Counted from the first letter of the stretch, positions 8,317-20,193 are shown. The stretch: 64,000 nt of DNA from Kitasatospora aureofaciens (GCF_001188955.3 NZ_JPRF03000019.1:62001-126000); one strand, 5' to 3'. Notes: generated from the sequence alone by a model not told the origin. Program-made: numbers and translations.

Positions 8317-8985
8317 ATGACGATGCGGCAGGTTGCGGAGGACGCCGGGCACACCCGGTACACCTACCGCCTGCGTGTGTCGTCGACCGCGTCCGTGCTG
8401 CTGGGTGCGGAGTGGGGTAGGTGCCGGTGGGTGTGGAACGAATGCGTGCACATGTCGCGTAAGGTCCACCCGCACAACCGGGCCGATCCGGAGGCGAAGC
8501 GCAGCTGCGGACCGGCCGACTTGGACAAGCTCCTGACGCAGGCGCGCGGGGCGATGACGTGGCTGCGTGAGGGGGCGTCGGTCCCGCAGCAGCAGACCGT
8601 CCGGGACTTCGCGAAGTCCCGCGCCAAGGCGCTGGCAGTGGAGGGCTTCCGGCCGACGTTCCTCGGCCGTACCACGATGGCCCGCAAGGCCGCCGACGCC
8701 GCCATCGGCGCGACCAAAGCGGCGCTGGTCGAGCAGGCCCGCAAGCACGGTCGGACCGTTTACCTGGTCAACCCCGCGCACACCACGATGGACTGCGCGC
8801 ACTGCGGTGTGAGAGCCAAGCACCGCCTCCCCCTCTCCGAACGGATCTATACGTGCACCGCGTGCGGAGTCTCGTCCCCCAGGGACAAGAACTCCGCGCG
8901 TGTGATGCTCGTCCGGGCTGGTCTCAACCCGGTTGGTGTCGATCGTGGAAGACCACAGCGTCCGCCGGACGTCGCGGCAGCGTGA
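8317..8985 (+). pseudogene. tnpB: TnpB-type RNA-guided nuclease with an in-frame internal deletion
   Basis: 222 aa versus about 350-400 for intact relatives. Residues 15-106 are the N-terminal helical part, ending in VRDFAKSRAKAL. The text then jumps to AVEGFRPTFLGRTTMARKAAD (about 107-126), which in intact proteins follows the RuvC-I region. RuvC-II Glu109, the zinc ribbon (C160, C163, C180, C183) and the last RuvC Asp190 (RDKNSARVML) remain. The rest of the DNA-binding wedge and RuvC-I with its Asp are gone. The frame stays open, so a short protein could be made, but cleavage should be lost. TAGCTT (8304-8309) lies seven bases before the ATG. Confidence 0.75.
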
Positions 8986-9023
8986 GCCAGGAATCCCCCG
9001 CCCCCGAGCGGGGGAGGAGTCAA
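8880..9023 (+). ncRNA. candidate omega RNA (guide RNA) scaffold of the tnpB element
   Basis: In IS605-group elements the guide RNA overlaps the 3' end of tnpB and runs through the right end, with the guide taken from flanking DNA. The 3' end of the gene and the right-end hairpin (9001-9014) are both preserved here, so the scaffold could survive; its guide would start near 9024. This rests on family knowledge; expression is not shown. Confidence 0.25.
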
Positions 9024-9071
9024 GTCGAATCCCCCTTCGTTCGTGGCGGGTCGTTTCTATCAGGCGGGCCG

Positions 9072-10346
9072 TCAGTTGTGGATCTCGCCCCGCCCGTGCA
9101 GGGCGGCGCGGTCGGCCGCGGCCCGCCCGGCGGCCCAGCCCTCGCCGTCGCTGACCCGGACCCGCTGCGAGACCAGCTTCGGGAACAGCCGGCCGACCTC
9201 CTCGTCCACCGCCGCCGAGCGGGCGGCCAGTGCGGGCAGCAGCCGTGCGTCGGGCAGCAGCTGCTCCTCGGTGCCGTCCTCGCGCAGGTGGCGGCCGGCC
9301 GCGGCGGCGGTGGTGGTCCGCTCGGTGGCGGCGGTCAGCCGTTCGCGGATCCGCGCCGCGTACGCGACCAGGAAGGACTGCCGGAACGCCTTGCTGCGCG
9401 AGTCCTTGCCGGAGCCGGCCTTGTTGAGCGCGTGGGTGGCCTGCACCAGCAGCGAGGTGTAGAGCAGTTCGACGCCGTCCAGGTCGCCGTCGAAGCCGAT
9501 CACGGTGCAGAAGCCGAACTCCTTCGCCCACACCACGCGGCACCGGTTCGCCGCCGCGACGGCGTCCAGCAGCATCGTCTTGGGGCCCTCGTACGGGTTG
9601 TCCACGCCGATCCGCAGCGCCGCCGGGGTGTTCCGGTCGGCCGCGGCGGCGGCCACCAGCGCCTCGTCGATGCTGTGCTGGGCCATCAGCTGCTGGGCCT
9701 TGGCGGTCAGCGCCTCGGCCTCCTCCGGGTACTCGGTGGACTCGGCCTTGGCCAGCAGCGCCCGGATCCGGGCCAGCATCCGCGGCTCGCCGGTCACCGG
9801 ACCGGTGGGGCGACGCGCCGCCGTGGACGCGCCGGGCGCGGGGCCGACCGGCGCGATCGGGGGCAGCCGGCCCCAGCTGCGCAGCAGCTCCAGGACGGCG
9901 GTGGCGAGCGCGAAGCGGTCCAGCCGGTGCCGGTGGGCGAAGGCCCCGAGGTACTGCTCGTCGGACGGCCACCACACCTCGGCCTCCAGCTCGCGCAGCT
10001 GCTCCAGCCAACGCCGGTCCAGGCCCGCGGCGGGGTGGCGGCGGGCCTCGGCGGCGATCAGGTCCACCGCGAGCGCCAGGTGGACCGGCTTCAGCCCGCG
10101 CCGCACCACCCGCACCAGGTCCGCCGGGCGCCACCCGGCCGACCAGCAGCGGCCCACCGCGGTGTCCGCGTACCCCAGCAGCGCCCGGCTGACCGCCGGC
10201 CACTGCCCGGCCGAGGCGGCCAGCAGCGAGGCCCCGGTGTCCAGGGCGAGGTCCAGCCCCTCCTCGGGGGCGGTGAGCACCGACCGCACCGCCTGCTCCA
10301 GCAGCGGCCCGGCGTTCCCGTCGCCCTGCTGCGCGCGCTTGCCCAC
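9072..10346 (-). CDS. DUF2786 domain protein
   Basis: 424 aa from GTG 10346. A DUF2786 domain spans about 190-229 (starting MLARIRALLAKAEST), a short helical module of unknown role. It is followed by a 190-residue C-terminal region that often accompanies it, with NPYEGPKTMLLDAVAAANRC and many Arg/Ala helices. The N-terminal 160 residues are helical with no known motif. It lies downstream of the ABC permease gene on the same strand after 83 bp and may be independently transcribed. The reading frame is open far upstream through the permease gene, but that part is a shadow. Function unknown. Confidence 0.8.
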   Translation of the reverse strand: MGKRAQQGDGNAGPLLEQAVRSVLTAPEEGLDLALDTGASLLAASAGQWPAVSRALLGYADTAVGRCWSAGWRPADLVRVVRRGLKPVHLALAVDLIAAEARRHPAAGLDRRWLEQLRELEAEVWWPSDEQYLGAFAHRHRLDRFALATAVLELLRSWGRLPPIAPVGPAPGASTAARRPTGPVTGEPRMLARIRALLAKAESTEYPEEAEALTAKAQQLMAQHSIDEALVAAAAADRNTPAALRIGVDNPYEGPKTMLLDAVAAANRCRVVWAKEFGFCTVIGFDGDLDGVELLYTSLLVQATHALNKAGSGKDSRSKAFRQSFLVAYAARIRERLTAATERTTTAAAAGRHLREDGTEEQLLPDARLLPALAARSAAVDEEVGRLFPKLVSQRVRVSDGEGWAAGRAAADRAALHGRGEIHN

Positions 10347-10429
10347 GGTGTGTCCCTGCTCTCCTCGACGGTTCGGCCCCTCCGGCCCATGATGCCGGAG
10401 GGGCCGGGCGGGCGGCCCGGGAGCAGGAC

Positions 10430-12064
10430 CTACCGTTCGATGGCCTTGGCCATGATCTCCGGGATCCGCTCCAGCAGCCGGGCGGCCGCCAGCCGGATGC
10501 CCAGGGTGGCGACCAGGCCGCCGTACAGCGGGCCGAGCAGCAGCAGCGGCCAGGTCGGTCCGTCCGAAGCGAGCGCCCAGAACAGGTAGCCGCCGACCGG
10601 CAGGGCGAGCACCGCGACACCGATCATCGAGCCGAACTGGTTGAGCAGGATCAGCCCGCCCTGCCCGGGGGCGGCGTTGCGCATCGGATTGCTGTCGGCC
10701 GGCATGGTGTAGGGCGCCAGCACGCTGAACACCGAGCCGAGCGCGATGCCGCAGCCGAGCACCGCCACCGCCAGGCCGACCGCGGACGGCAGTCCGGCCC
10801 AGTCGCCGGTGACGGCGGCCAGCACCAGCCCGAGCACCACCGCGACCGGGACGGCGTACGACAGCACCGCGTACGCCCGGCCGCGCAGCTCGTCCCGGGC
10901 ATCGGCCGGGGTGCGCAGGGTGGCGGCGACCATCCAGAACGCCGAGCCGTCCATGCCGAACAGGTTGAGCATCTGCAGTCCGAGGAAGGTCCCGGTCATC
11001 GCCAGCAGGTAGACGCTCGACCAGCCCTGGACCACCGACAGCACGCAGATCACCAGCGTCATCCCGACGCTGGTGAACAGCGCGGCCTTGGCCCGCGGCT
11101 CGCGCCAGGCGTACCGCAGGTGGCGCTGCATCACCGCGCCGGTACGGCCCTCGGGCAGGAAGCGCCAGCCGCCGGTGTTCTGCACCCCGCGCGCCACCTC
11201 CACGGTGGAGGCGTCGGCGGTGACCATCAGCTCCTGCAGGCTGCCGCGCCACCAGCGCAGCAGCAGGACGAGCAGCGCGCCGGCCGCGGCCAGCTGGAGC
11301 AGCCCGAACGCGTAGTGGCCCTCGCCGACGGTGCGCGGGGCGTCCGCCGCGCTGATCGGCGGGATCCAGCGCAGCACCGCGGCGATCGGCCTCAGCGGGC
11401 TGAGGTCGATGTCCTTGCCGTGCTGCCGGCCGAAGATGCTCTGCGAGCCGACGTTGGCGGCCTGGACGAGCAGGGCGAAGGCCAGCCCGCCGAAGATCGC
11501 GAAGTCCTTGCCGCGCCGGCTGGAGAGCATCCGGGCGTTCCCGGCCGCGACCGCACGGGAGAGCGTGACCAGGCAGAGCAGCGCGAGCGGCACCCCGACC
11601 ACCGCGGCCGCGGCCGAGGAGCCGCCCACCGCGCCGGACAGCACCGCGCCGGTCACCAGCACCAGGCTGATCAGCGGACCGGGCCCGATCAGCGAGGCCA
11701 GCAGTGAGCCGCGCAGCAGCGGGCCGGGCCGCAGCGGCAGCATGGTGAGCCTGGTCGGGTCGGCGCTCTCGTCGCTGGAGAACAGGAACAGCGGCAGCGC
11801 CGCCCAGCCCAGGGTGAGCACGCCGAGCAGCACCACCCCGGTGTCCCCGGACCCGGCGTAGCGCCCGTTGAGCACCGCCATGCCGAGGGCCGTGAAGCCC
11901 GCGACGACCAGGCCGAGGACACCGCCGACGACGTACACCGCGGTCCGGCCGGGGCTGCGGCGCAGCCCGTTGCGCAGCAGCCGCAGCTTGAGCGCGACCA
12001 GGCCGCGCACCACCGTGCGCCCGTCGGGCACCGTGCGCCCGTCGGGCACCGCCGCCCCGGTCAC
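10430..12064 (-). CDS. ABC transporter membrane (permease) subunit
   Basis: 544 aa polytopic membrane protein. Hydrophobic stretches suggest roughly twelve membrane helices, the first near residue 37 (AVYVVGGVLGLVVAGF). The likely start is the GTG at 12064, whose GTGA overlaps the stop of the ATPase gene, so the two are coupled. The first 20 residues contain a duplicated PDGRTV caused by an 18-bp tandem repeat. In-frame GTG codons within the repeat leave the exact start open. With the ATPase it forms an exporter of the ABC-2-like kind; cargo unknown. Confidence 0.83.
   Translation of the reverse strand: MTGAAVPDGRTVPDGRTVVRGLVALKLRLLRNGLRRSPGRTAVYVVGGVLGLVVAGFTALGMAVLNGRYAGSGDTGVVLLGVLTLGWAALPLFLFSSDESADPTRLTMLPLRPGPLLRGSLLASLIGPGPLISLVLVTGAVLSGAVGGSSAAAAVVGVPLALLCLVTLSRAVAAGNARMLSSRRGKDFAIFGGLAFALLVQAANVGSQSIFGRQHGKDIDLSPLRPIAAVLRWIPPISAADAPRTVGEGHYAFGLLQLAAAGALLVLLLRWWRGSLQELMVTADASTVEVARGVQNTGGWRFLPEGRTGAVMQRHLRYAWREPRAKAALFTSVGMTLVICVLSVVQGWSSVYLLAMTGTFLGLQMLNLFGMDGSAFWMVAATLRTPADARDELRGRAYAVLSYAVPVAVVLGLVLAAVTGDWAGLPSAVGLAVAVLGCGIALGSVFSVLAPYTMPADSNPMRNAAPGQGGLILLNQFGSMIGVAVLALPVGGYLFWALASDGPTWPLLLLGPLYGGLVATLGIRLAAARLLERIPEIMAKAIER
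12012..12047. repeat. tandem repeat, 2 x 18 bp
   Basis: Two identical copies of ACCGTGCGCCCGTCGGGC lie head to tail in the 5' end of the permease gene and encode PDGRTV twice. Confidence 0.9.
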
Positions 12065-12870
12065 CGGGCGCTCCCGGAGTGCCCGCCGCCGAGCCAGCCG
12101 AGCGCCTGGCCGTCGTCCTCGCGGACGCCGATCAGCTCTAGGAAGGCCTCGTGCAGGCTGCGCCCGCCGCGGACGGAGTCCAGCGGCCCCTGGGCGATCA
12201 CCCGGCCCGCGTTTACCACGGCGACCCAGTCGCAGAGCTGCTCGACCAGTTCCATCACGTGGCTGGAGAAGACCACCGTGGAGCCGGCCGCCGCGTACCG
12301 CTTGAGCACGCCGCGGATGGTCTGGGCGGAGACCGGGTCGACGCCCTCGAAGGGCTCGTCCAGGAACAGCACGTCGGGGTTGTGCAGCAGTGCGGCGGCC
12401 AGGCCGACCTTCTTGCGCATGCCGGTGGAGTAGTCGGCGACCAGCTTGTCGGCGTCCCGGGCGAGGTCCAGGACGGCCAGCAGCTCCTCGGTGCGGCGGT
12501 CCACCTCGGTGGCGGGCAGCCCGCGCAGGCGGCCGGTGTACTGGAGCAGTTCGCGCCCGCTGAGCCGCTCGAACATCCGCAGGCCCTCGGGGAGGATGCC
12601 GATCCGGGCCTTGACCGTGACCGGGTCGGCCCACACGTCGGTGCCGTGCACCAGCACGGTGCCCTGGTCGGGCCGGAGCAGGCCGGTGACCATGGACAGC
12701 GTGGTGGTCTTGCCCGCGCCGTTCGGCCCGACCAGGCCGATGAACGCCCCGGCGGGCAGTTCCAGGCTGAGCCCGGCCACGGCGGCCTGGCTGCCGAAAT
12801 GCTTCCACAGCTCCTGGATGCTGACGGCCGAGGGGGCGGGTTCGGAGGGCGACGGTGCTGACGCCTGCAT
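12061..12870 (-). CDS. ABC transporter ATP-binding protein
   Basis: 269 aa ABC ATPase. Walker A GPNGAGKTT is at 48-56, the signature is YSTGMRKK (147-154, a variant of LSGGQ common in ABC-2 and drug/antibiotic exporters), Walker B VLFLDEP at 167-173, and a switch His in SSHVME. The start is the ATG at 12870; the frame stays open upstream, but homologous proteins begin near here. It drives the coupled permease and likely exports a drug, lipid or peptide (inference). Divergent from the DUF1707 gene across 215 bp. Confidence 0.93.
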   Translation of the reverse strand: MQASAPSPSEPAPSAVSIQELWKHFGSQAAVAGLSLELPAGAFIGLVGPNGAGKTTTLSMVTGLLRPDQGTVLVHGTDVWADPVTVKARIGILPEGLRMFERLSGRELLQYTGRLRGLPATEVDRRTEELLAVLDLARDADKLVADYSTGMRKKVGLAAALLHNPDVLFLDEPFEGVDPVSAQTIRGVLKRYAAAGSTVVFSSHVMELVEQLCDWVAVVNAGRVIAQGPLDSVRGGRSLHEAFLELIGVREDDGQALGWLGGGHSGSAR

Positions 12871-13085
12871 GGCGGCCTTCTGTCTGTGGTCGTGGGTGGA
12901 CGAACGGGTGGTCGAACGGACGCTCCGGGCCCAGCCTGGCACTGCCCGAACGGGCTGTCGCCCGCTTTGAGCATCCCCTGAGCGTGGCCGCCGGTCCGAT
13001 CCCGCAACTACTCAGTTCCCTTGTTCGTCCTGCACTATGAGGAGCAGTGAGCGCGCGGGGTGCCGCGCTGCCGGGGAGGTGGCGG

Positions 13086-13625
13086 ATGTCCGTTCAACCG
13101 TGGGGTGAGCCCGGTCCTGCCCATCGGCAGGCCGCCGGCTGGCAGTCCGGTCCGCCGCCTCAGGCGGCGATGCGGGCGAGCCACGCGGACCGGGACCGGA
13201 CGGTGGACGTGCTGAAGGCCGGGTTCGCGGAGGGGCGGCTGTCCGTCCAGGAGTACGAGCAGCGCCACGAGGCCGCGGCCCGGGCGGTGACCTACGGCGA
13301 ACTGGCCGCGCTGGTGGCGGACCTGCCGAGCGGGCCGATGGCGGCGCCGCTGCAGTCCGCGCAGGCGGTTCCGGCGACCTTCCTGGTGCCGCCGCCGGTA
13401 CCGCAGGCCCGGCCCACCAACGTGCTGGCGGTGGTCTCCCTGGTGTGCGGCCTCACCGGCTTCCTGGTGCTGCCGGTGGTGCCCGCGCTGATCACCGGCC
13501 ACACCGCCCGGTCCCAGATCCGCGAGCGCAACATGGACGGCGACTGGGCGGCCGTCCTCGGCCTGGTGCTCGGCTACCTGGGCGCCGCCTTCTGGTCCTT
13601 GATGTTCTTGCTGGCCATCGCGTAG
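13086..13625 (+). CDS. DUF1707 and DUF4190 membrane protein
   Basis: 179 aa. The N-terminal part (about 30-82, MRASHADRDRTVDVLKAGFA) is a DUF1707 domain, a small actinobacterial module. A proline-rich linker follows, then two membrane helices (about 110-133 and 155-178) with the DUF4190 look. The start at ATG 13086 has a strong GGAGGTGG upstream. Precise function unknown; such proteins are common in Streptomyces, often near housekeeping genes. Confidence 0.85.
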   Translation: MSVQPWGEPGPAHRQAAGWQSGPPPQAAMRASHADRDRTVDVLKAGFAEGRLSVQEYEQRHEAAARAVTYGELAALVADLPSGPMAAPLQSAQAVPATFLVPPPVPQARPTNVLAVVSLVCGLTGFLVLPVVPALITGHTARSQIRERNMDGDWAAVLGLVLGYLGAAFWSLMFLLAIA

Positions 13626-14054
13626 CGTCCGCTGCTCCCGCCGCCGCCCCGTCCGCCGCTCCGCTGGCGGGCACCCGGCGACTGTGGTAGAGCGGGTGGA
13701 GGGCGGTCCGACACCGGCCGGTCGCGTACGGGACACCGGGGCGACACCCGGGCGGAGGCCGCGACCTGCGGCGTTGCATTTGTTTTGACCGAGCCCCATG
13801 CGCTAGGTACGCTCTGACCTTGTGCCTGGGGTGTCCCCGGGTCCTTGTGCGTGCATGCACACCGGTCGCCGCGCCGAGCCGGAGCGCCCTCCAGCGCACC
13901 GCGCGTAGAGCGCCGTCGCTGTACATCAGCCATGGGATTCCGTGACGGAAGAGCCCAACACACCCGACCGCGTGGGTCGACCACGGGGTCGTGTGCGAGG
14001 GAGACACCGCAGGTTAGTTCCACCAAGCCTTGGCACACAGAAAACGGAGAAACG
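13626..14054 (+). promoter_or_regulatory. str operon promoter and leader
   Basis: 429 bp without a gene. TTGACC (13785-13790), a 17-base spacer and TACGCT (13808-13813) form a good vegetative promoter, giving a leader of about 235 bases before rpsL. Upstream of the promoter I see nothing beyond GC-rich sequence after the DUF1707 gene. Several short open frames in the leader look like chance. Confidence 0.65.
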
Positions 14055-14426
14055 GTGCCTACGATCCAGCAGCTGGTCCGAAAGGGCCGGCAGGACAAGG
14101 TCGAGAAGAACAAGACTCCCGCGCTGAAGGGTTCCCCGCAGCGCCGTGGGGTCTGCACGCGTGTGTACACGACCACCCCGAAGAAGCCGAACTCGGCTCT
14201 CCGCAAGGTCGCCCGTGTGCGCCTCACCAGCGGGATCGAGGTCACCGCTTACATCCCGGGCGAGGGCCACAACCTGCAGGAGCACTCCATCGTGCTGGTT
14301 CGCGGTGGTCGTGTGAAGGACCTTCCTGGTGTCCGCTACAAGATCATCCGCGGTTCGCTCGACACCCAGGGTGTCAAGAACCGCAAGCAGGCCCGCAGCC
14401 GCTACGGCGCCAAGAAGGAGAAGTAA
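14055..14426 (+). CDS. rpsL: 30S ribosomal protein S12
   Basis: 123 aa, GTG start with CGGAGAAAC upstream. S12 sits at the decoding centre of the small subunit. Lys43 ([13 protein letters not shown]) and Lys88 ([12 protein letters not shown]) are both the normal residues; changes there are the usual cause of streptomycin resistance, so this allele looks streptomycin-sensitive at those sites. First gene of the str operon, with rpsG starting two bases after its stop. Confidence 0.98.
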   Translation: MPTIQQLVRKGRQDKVEKNKTPALKGSPQRRGVCTRVYTTTPKKPNSALRKVARVRLTSGIEVTAYIPGEGHNLQEHSIVLVRGGRVKDLPGVRYKIIRGSLDTQGVKNRKQARSRYGAKKEK

Positions 14427-14428
14427 GA

Positions 14429-14899
14429 ATGCCTCGTAAGGGCCCCGCCCCGAAGCGCCCGGTCATCATCGACCCGGTCTACGGCTCCCCGGTCGTCACC
14501 CAGCTGGTCAACAAGATCCTGCTGCACGGCAAGCGCTCCACCGCCGAGCGGATCGTGTACGGCGCCCTCGAGGGCGTCCGTGAGAAGACCGGCTCGGACC
14601 CGGTCGTCACGCTGAAGCGTGCGCTGGAGAACGTCAAGCCGGCCCTCGAGGTCAAGTCCCGCCGTGTCGGTGGCGCGACCTACCAGGTTCCGGTCGAGGT
14701 CCGTCCGGGCCGCGCCAGCACCCTGGCGCTGCGCTGGATGGTCGGTTACTCGCGCGCCCGTCGCGAGAAGACCATGACCGAGCGCCTGATGAACGAGATC
14801 CTCGACGCCAGCAACGGCCTGGGCGCTTCCGTGAAGCGTCGCGAGGACACCCACAAGATGGCCGAGTCCAACAAGGCCTTCGCGCACTACCGCTGGTAG
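14429..14899 (+). CDS. rpsG: 30S ribosomal protein S7
   Basis: 156 aa, normal length for bacterial S7. It begins [12 protein letters not shown] and ends HYRW. S7 starts assembly of the small-subunit head by binding the 3' domain of 16S rRNA and contacts E-site tRNA. The ATG follows the rpsL stop by two bases, and the GAAGGAGAAG ribosome binding site lies inside the end of rpsL, so expression is coupled. Confidence 0.98.
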   Translation: MPRKGPAPKRPVIIDPVYGSPVVTQLVNKILLHGKRSTAERIVYGALEGVREKTGSDPVVTLKRALENVKPALEVKSRRVGGATYQVPVEVRPGRASTLALRWMVGYSRARREKTMTERLMNEILDASNGLGASVKRREDTHKMAESNKAFAHYRW

Positions 14900-14938
14900 T
14901 CCGTACCCCGTCACTAGACAGAGAGAGAACGAGCCACC

Positions 14939-17044
<2,106 letters not shown>

Positions 17045-17240
17045 CGTCCCGATATTCGGGATGATTCACACCCCTTAGGCTATTAGGAGGCGACCCGGGA
17101 GGATCCGTCCGGATCCTCCCGGGCCCTCCGGCCCCCCACCCACGGGACGGCGCGAGGTGCCCCGGGCACCCGGGCCGGGCCCGTATCAAAGACCAACTGA
17201 CGTCAGCACGGCGTACAGGAACTGTCCTCAGGAGGACTCA
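17045..17240 (+). promoter_or_regulatory. fusA-tuf intergenic leader with strong hairpin
   Basis: 196 bp. A perfect 13-bp stem (CCCGGGAGGATCC / GGATCCTCCCGGG, 17094-17123, loop GTCC) could act as a partial terminator or RNA stabiliser between fusA and tuf. TAGGCT at 17076-17081 resembles a -10 box, with only a weak -35 (TATTCG). tuf of Streptomyces is known to have its own promoter in this interval, so a tuf promoter here is plausible. CTGACGTCAG (17197-17206) is a perfect palindrome of unknown meaning. Confidence 0.5.
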
Positions 17241-18434
<1,194 letters not shown>

Positions 18435-18470
18435 TTCGACGCTCTGACCTGCCTGCCCCGTCAGGCTCGT

Positions 18471-18512
18471 CCGAAGGGCCCCACGCACCTCGCGGTGCGT
18501 GGGGCCCTTCGG
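18471..18512 (+). terminator. str operon terminator
   Basis: A near-perfect 19-bp stem (CCGAAGGGCCCCACGCACC and its complement) with a four-base loop begins 36 bases after the tuf stop. There is no long T run, as is usual in Streptomyces. Confidence 0.85.
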
Positions 18513-18572
18513 CGTCCAACCCGGCGCTCACCTGGGCGCACTCGCTCTCACGGGCAGCTCATGGCCGACTGT

Positions 18573-18589
18573 TATGGTCGGCTGACCAT
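18573..18589 (+). promoter_or_regulatory. candidate -10 box overlapped by an inverted repeat, before the glycan locus
   Basis: TATGGT (18573-18578) could be a -10 element. It overlaps ATGGTC-GGCT-GACCAT (18574-18589), a perfect 6-bp inverted repeat that could be an operator. No convincing -35 is visible. Confidence 0.35.
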
Positions 18590-18625
18590 CCAGCCCCCGC
18601 CGTCGCGGAAAGTGGGACCCAACGC

Positions 18626-19585
18626 ATGTCTACGGCACCGCTGTTGTCGGTCGTGATGCCGATCTACAACGAGCAGGAGGCGCTCCCGCTGACCGTCGAG
18701 CGGCTGCGTCCGATCCTGGACGGCCTGGGCATCGACTACGAGGTCGTCGGAGTGGACGACGGCAGCCGGGACGCCACACCCGTGCTGATGCAGAAGATCC
18801 GGCAGGACTGGCCGGAGTTCCGCATCGTCCGCTTCGCCCGCAACTCCGGCCACCAGGCCGCGCTCACCGCGGGCATCCACCGGGCGCTCGGCGACTACGT
18901 GGTCAGCATCGACGCCGACCTCCAGGACCCGCCGGAGAAGATCCCCGAGATGCTCGAACTGGCCCGCGAGCAGGGCCTCGACGTGGTCTACGGGGTACGC
19001 GGGGACCGCGGCACCGACACCGCGTTCAAGCGCCGGACGGCCGGCGCCTACTACTGGCTGATGCGCAAGCTGGTCGGCAAGCGGATGCCCAACCAGGCCG
19101 GCGACTTCCGGCTGCTCAGCCGCAACGCGGTGGACGCCCTCAAGCAGCTGCCCGAGCACCAGCCGGTCTACCGGCTGCTGGTGCCGTGGCTCGGCTTCCC
19201 CAGCGGCGAGGTGGTCTATGTCCGCGAGGAGCGGGTGGCCGGCGGCACCCACTACCCGCTGTCCAAGATGGTGCGGCTCGCGCTGGACAGCATCACCAAC
19301 TTCTCCGCCGCCCCGCTGCGGCTGGCCACCTACCTCGGCCTGGTCAGCTTCGTGGTCTGCATAGGGCTGGCGATCCACGCCACCGTCGCGTACGCGCTCG
19401 GGTCGACGGTGCCCGGCTGGTCCTCGCTGTTCATCGGGATGCTGTTCCTCGGCGGCGTGCAGCTGATCTGCGTCGGGCTGCTGGGGGAGTACGTCGGCCG
19501 GATCTACTCCGCGGTGCAGGCCCGTCCGACCTACTTCGTCGGTTACGACTCGGCCGAGGACGACGAGCGGGGCCGGGGCCGGTGA
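18626..19585 (+). CDS. GT2 polyprenyl-phosphate glycosyltransferase with C-terminal membrane anchor
   Basis: 319 aa. A GT-A domain occupies the first 230 residues, with MPIYNEQEALP (11-21), DDGSRDAT (45-52) and DADLQDPP (96-103), the nucleotide-sugar and metal site. Two membrane helices follow (about 235-258 and 270-293). This is the GtrB/ArnC/DPM1-like layout, in which the enzyme loads a sugar onto undecaprenyl phosphate at the inner face of the membrane. The next gene, a GtrA-type protein, overlaps by four bases (GTGA), which fits a lipid-sugar synthase plus flippase pair. First gene of the envelope glycan locus. Sugar unknown. Confidence 0.9.
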   Translation: MSTAPLLSVVMPIYNEQEALPLTVERLRPILDGLGIDYEVVGVDDGSRDATPVLMQKIRQDWPEFRIVRFARNSGHQAALTAGIHRALGDYVVSIDADLQDPPEKIPEMLELAREQGLDVVYGVRGDRGTDTAFKRRTAGAYYWLMRKLVGKRMPNQAGDFRLLSRNAVDALKQLPEHQPVYRLLVPWLGFPSGEVVYVREERVAGGTHYPLSKMVRLALDSITNFSAAPLRLATYLGLVSFVVCIGLAIHATVAYALGSTVPGWSSLFIGMLFLGGVQLICVGLLGEYVGRIYSAVQARPTYFVGYDSAEDDERGRGR

Positions 19586-20028
19586 CACTGACCGGCGAAC
19601 CCGCCGCTCCCACCCCGGGGCCGCGCCGCCAGCTGCCGTCCTTCCTGGTCATCGGCGTCCTGAGCACCGTCTTCTACCTGGGGCTGTTCGTCGTCGCGCG
19701 GTGGTTCACCGACCCGCAGACGGCCAACCTGATCGCCCTGGCCGTCAGCGCGGTGGCCAACACGGCGGCCAATCGCCGCTTCACCTTCGGGGTGGTCGGC
19801 TCCCAGGGGATGGTCCGCCACCAGCTGCAGGGCGCGGTGGCCTTCCTGATCGGGCTCGGCCTCAGCTCCGGGGTGCTCGCCCTGCTGGACCGGGTGGTGC
19901 CGCACGCCTCCAGGCCGGTGGAGGTCGGCGGGCTGATCCTCGCCAACGGGCTGGCCACGGTGGCCAGGTTCGTGCTGTTGAAGGTCTGGGTGTTCCGCGG
20001 CCGGGAGTCCGGACCGTCCGGGTCCTGA
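19582..20028 (+). CDS. GtrA-family membrane protein
   Basis: 148 aa with four membrane helices and the typical FLVIGVLSTVFYLGLF and ANRRFTF segments. GtrA proteins are proposed to flip polyprenyl-phosphate sugars made by a GtrB-type enzyme. The GTG start overlaps the upstream GT2 stop, so both are translated from one message. The short polar tail (RESGPSGS) lacks further motifs. Confidence 0.88.
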   Translation: MTLTGEPAAPTPGPRRQLPSFLVIGVLSTVFYLGLFVVARWFTDPQTANLIALAVSAVANTAANRRFTFGVVGSQGMVRHQLQGAVAFLIGLGLSSGVLALLDRVVPHASRPVEVGGLILANGLATVARFVLLKVWVFRGRESGPSGS

Positions 20029-20193
20029 AACCCCGACCGTTGGTGGACGGTCCGTTCGCGCCCCTGGGCCGCTCCGGGTGATCGCGCCCTCGGTATGCTG
20101 GGCCCTCGTAGCCTGCCCGCGCAGACGGTAGATGAAGTCCGGACCCGGTAGGGGGAGACGGGCGGCAGGACTGAACCGGAGGGGCACGGCACC

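Larger units (their letters stand above)
8187..9023 (+). mobile_element. decayed IS200/IS605-group (IS1341-like) element carrying only tnpB
   Basis: Approximate limits of a TnpB-only element. The left side has an inverted repeat, CTCCCAG (8187-8193) and CTGGGAG (8211-8217), and a GGCTTCAGCTGGGAGGGG stretch. The right side has GGAATCCCCC, a C5/G5 hairpin (9001-9014) and GGAGGAGTCAA (ending about 9023), a form I recognise from right ends of Streptomyces elements of this group. No tnpA is present. The left limit is uncertain because the first arm also falls in the ribosome-binding region of the adjacent minus-strand gene. Confidence 0.6.

Noticed and set aside
7100..8320. 406-codon + strand frame opposite the second ADP-ribosylglycohydrolase
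   Set aside because: The minus strand carries clear family motifs; the + frame has none.
9072..11252. Extended N-terminus for the DUF2786 protein
   Set aside because: The extra 300 codons are an off-frame shadow of the permease gene; a GTG start at 10346 matches the domain layout.
10430..12808. Single long frame that would fuse the permease to an upstream 245-residue stretch
   Set aside because: The upstream part is an off-frame reading of the ABC ATPase gene; the real permease starts at the GTGA overlap.
14055..14426. Possible streptomycin-resistance allele of rpsL
   Set aside because: Lys43 and Lys88 are both wild type.
17197..17206. CTGACGTCAG palindrome as a regulator site before tuf
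   Set aside because: A 10-bp palindrome alone in a 196-bp leader is weak evidence; noted only in the leader entry.
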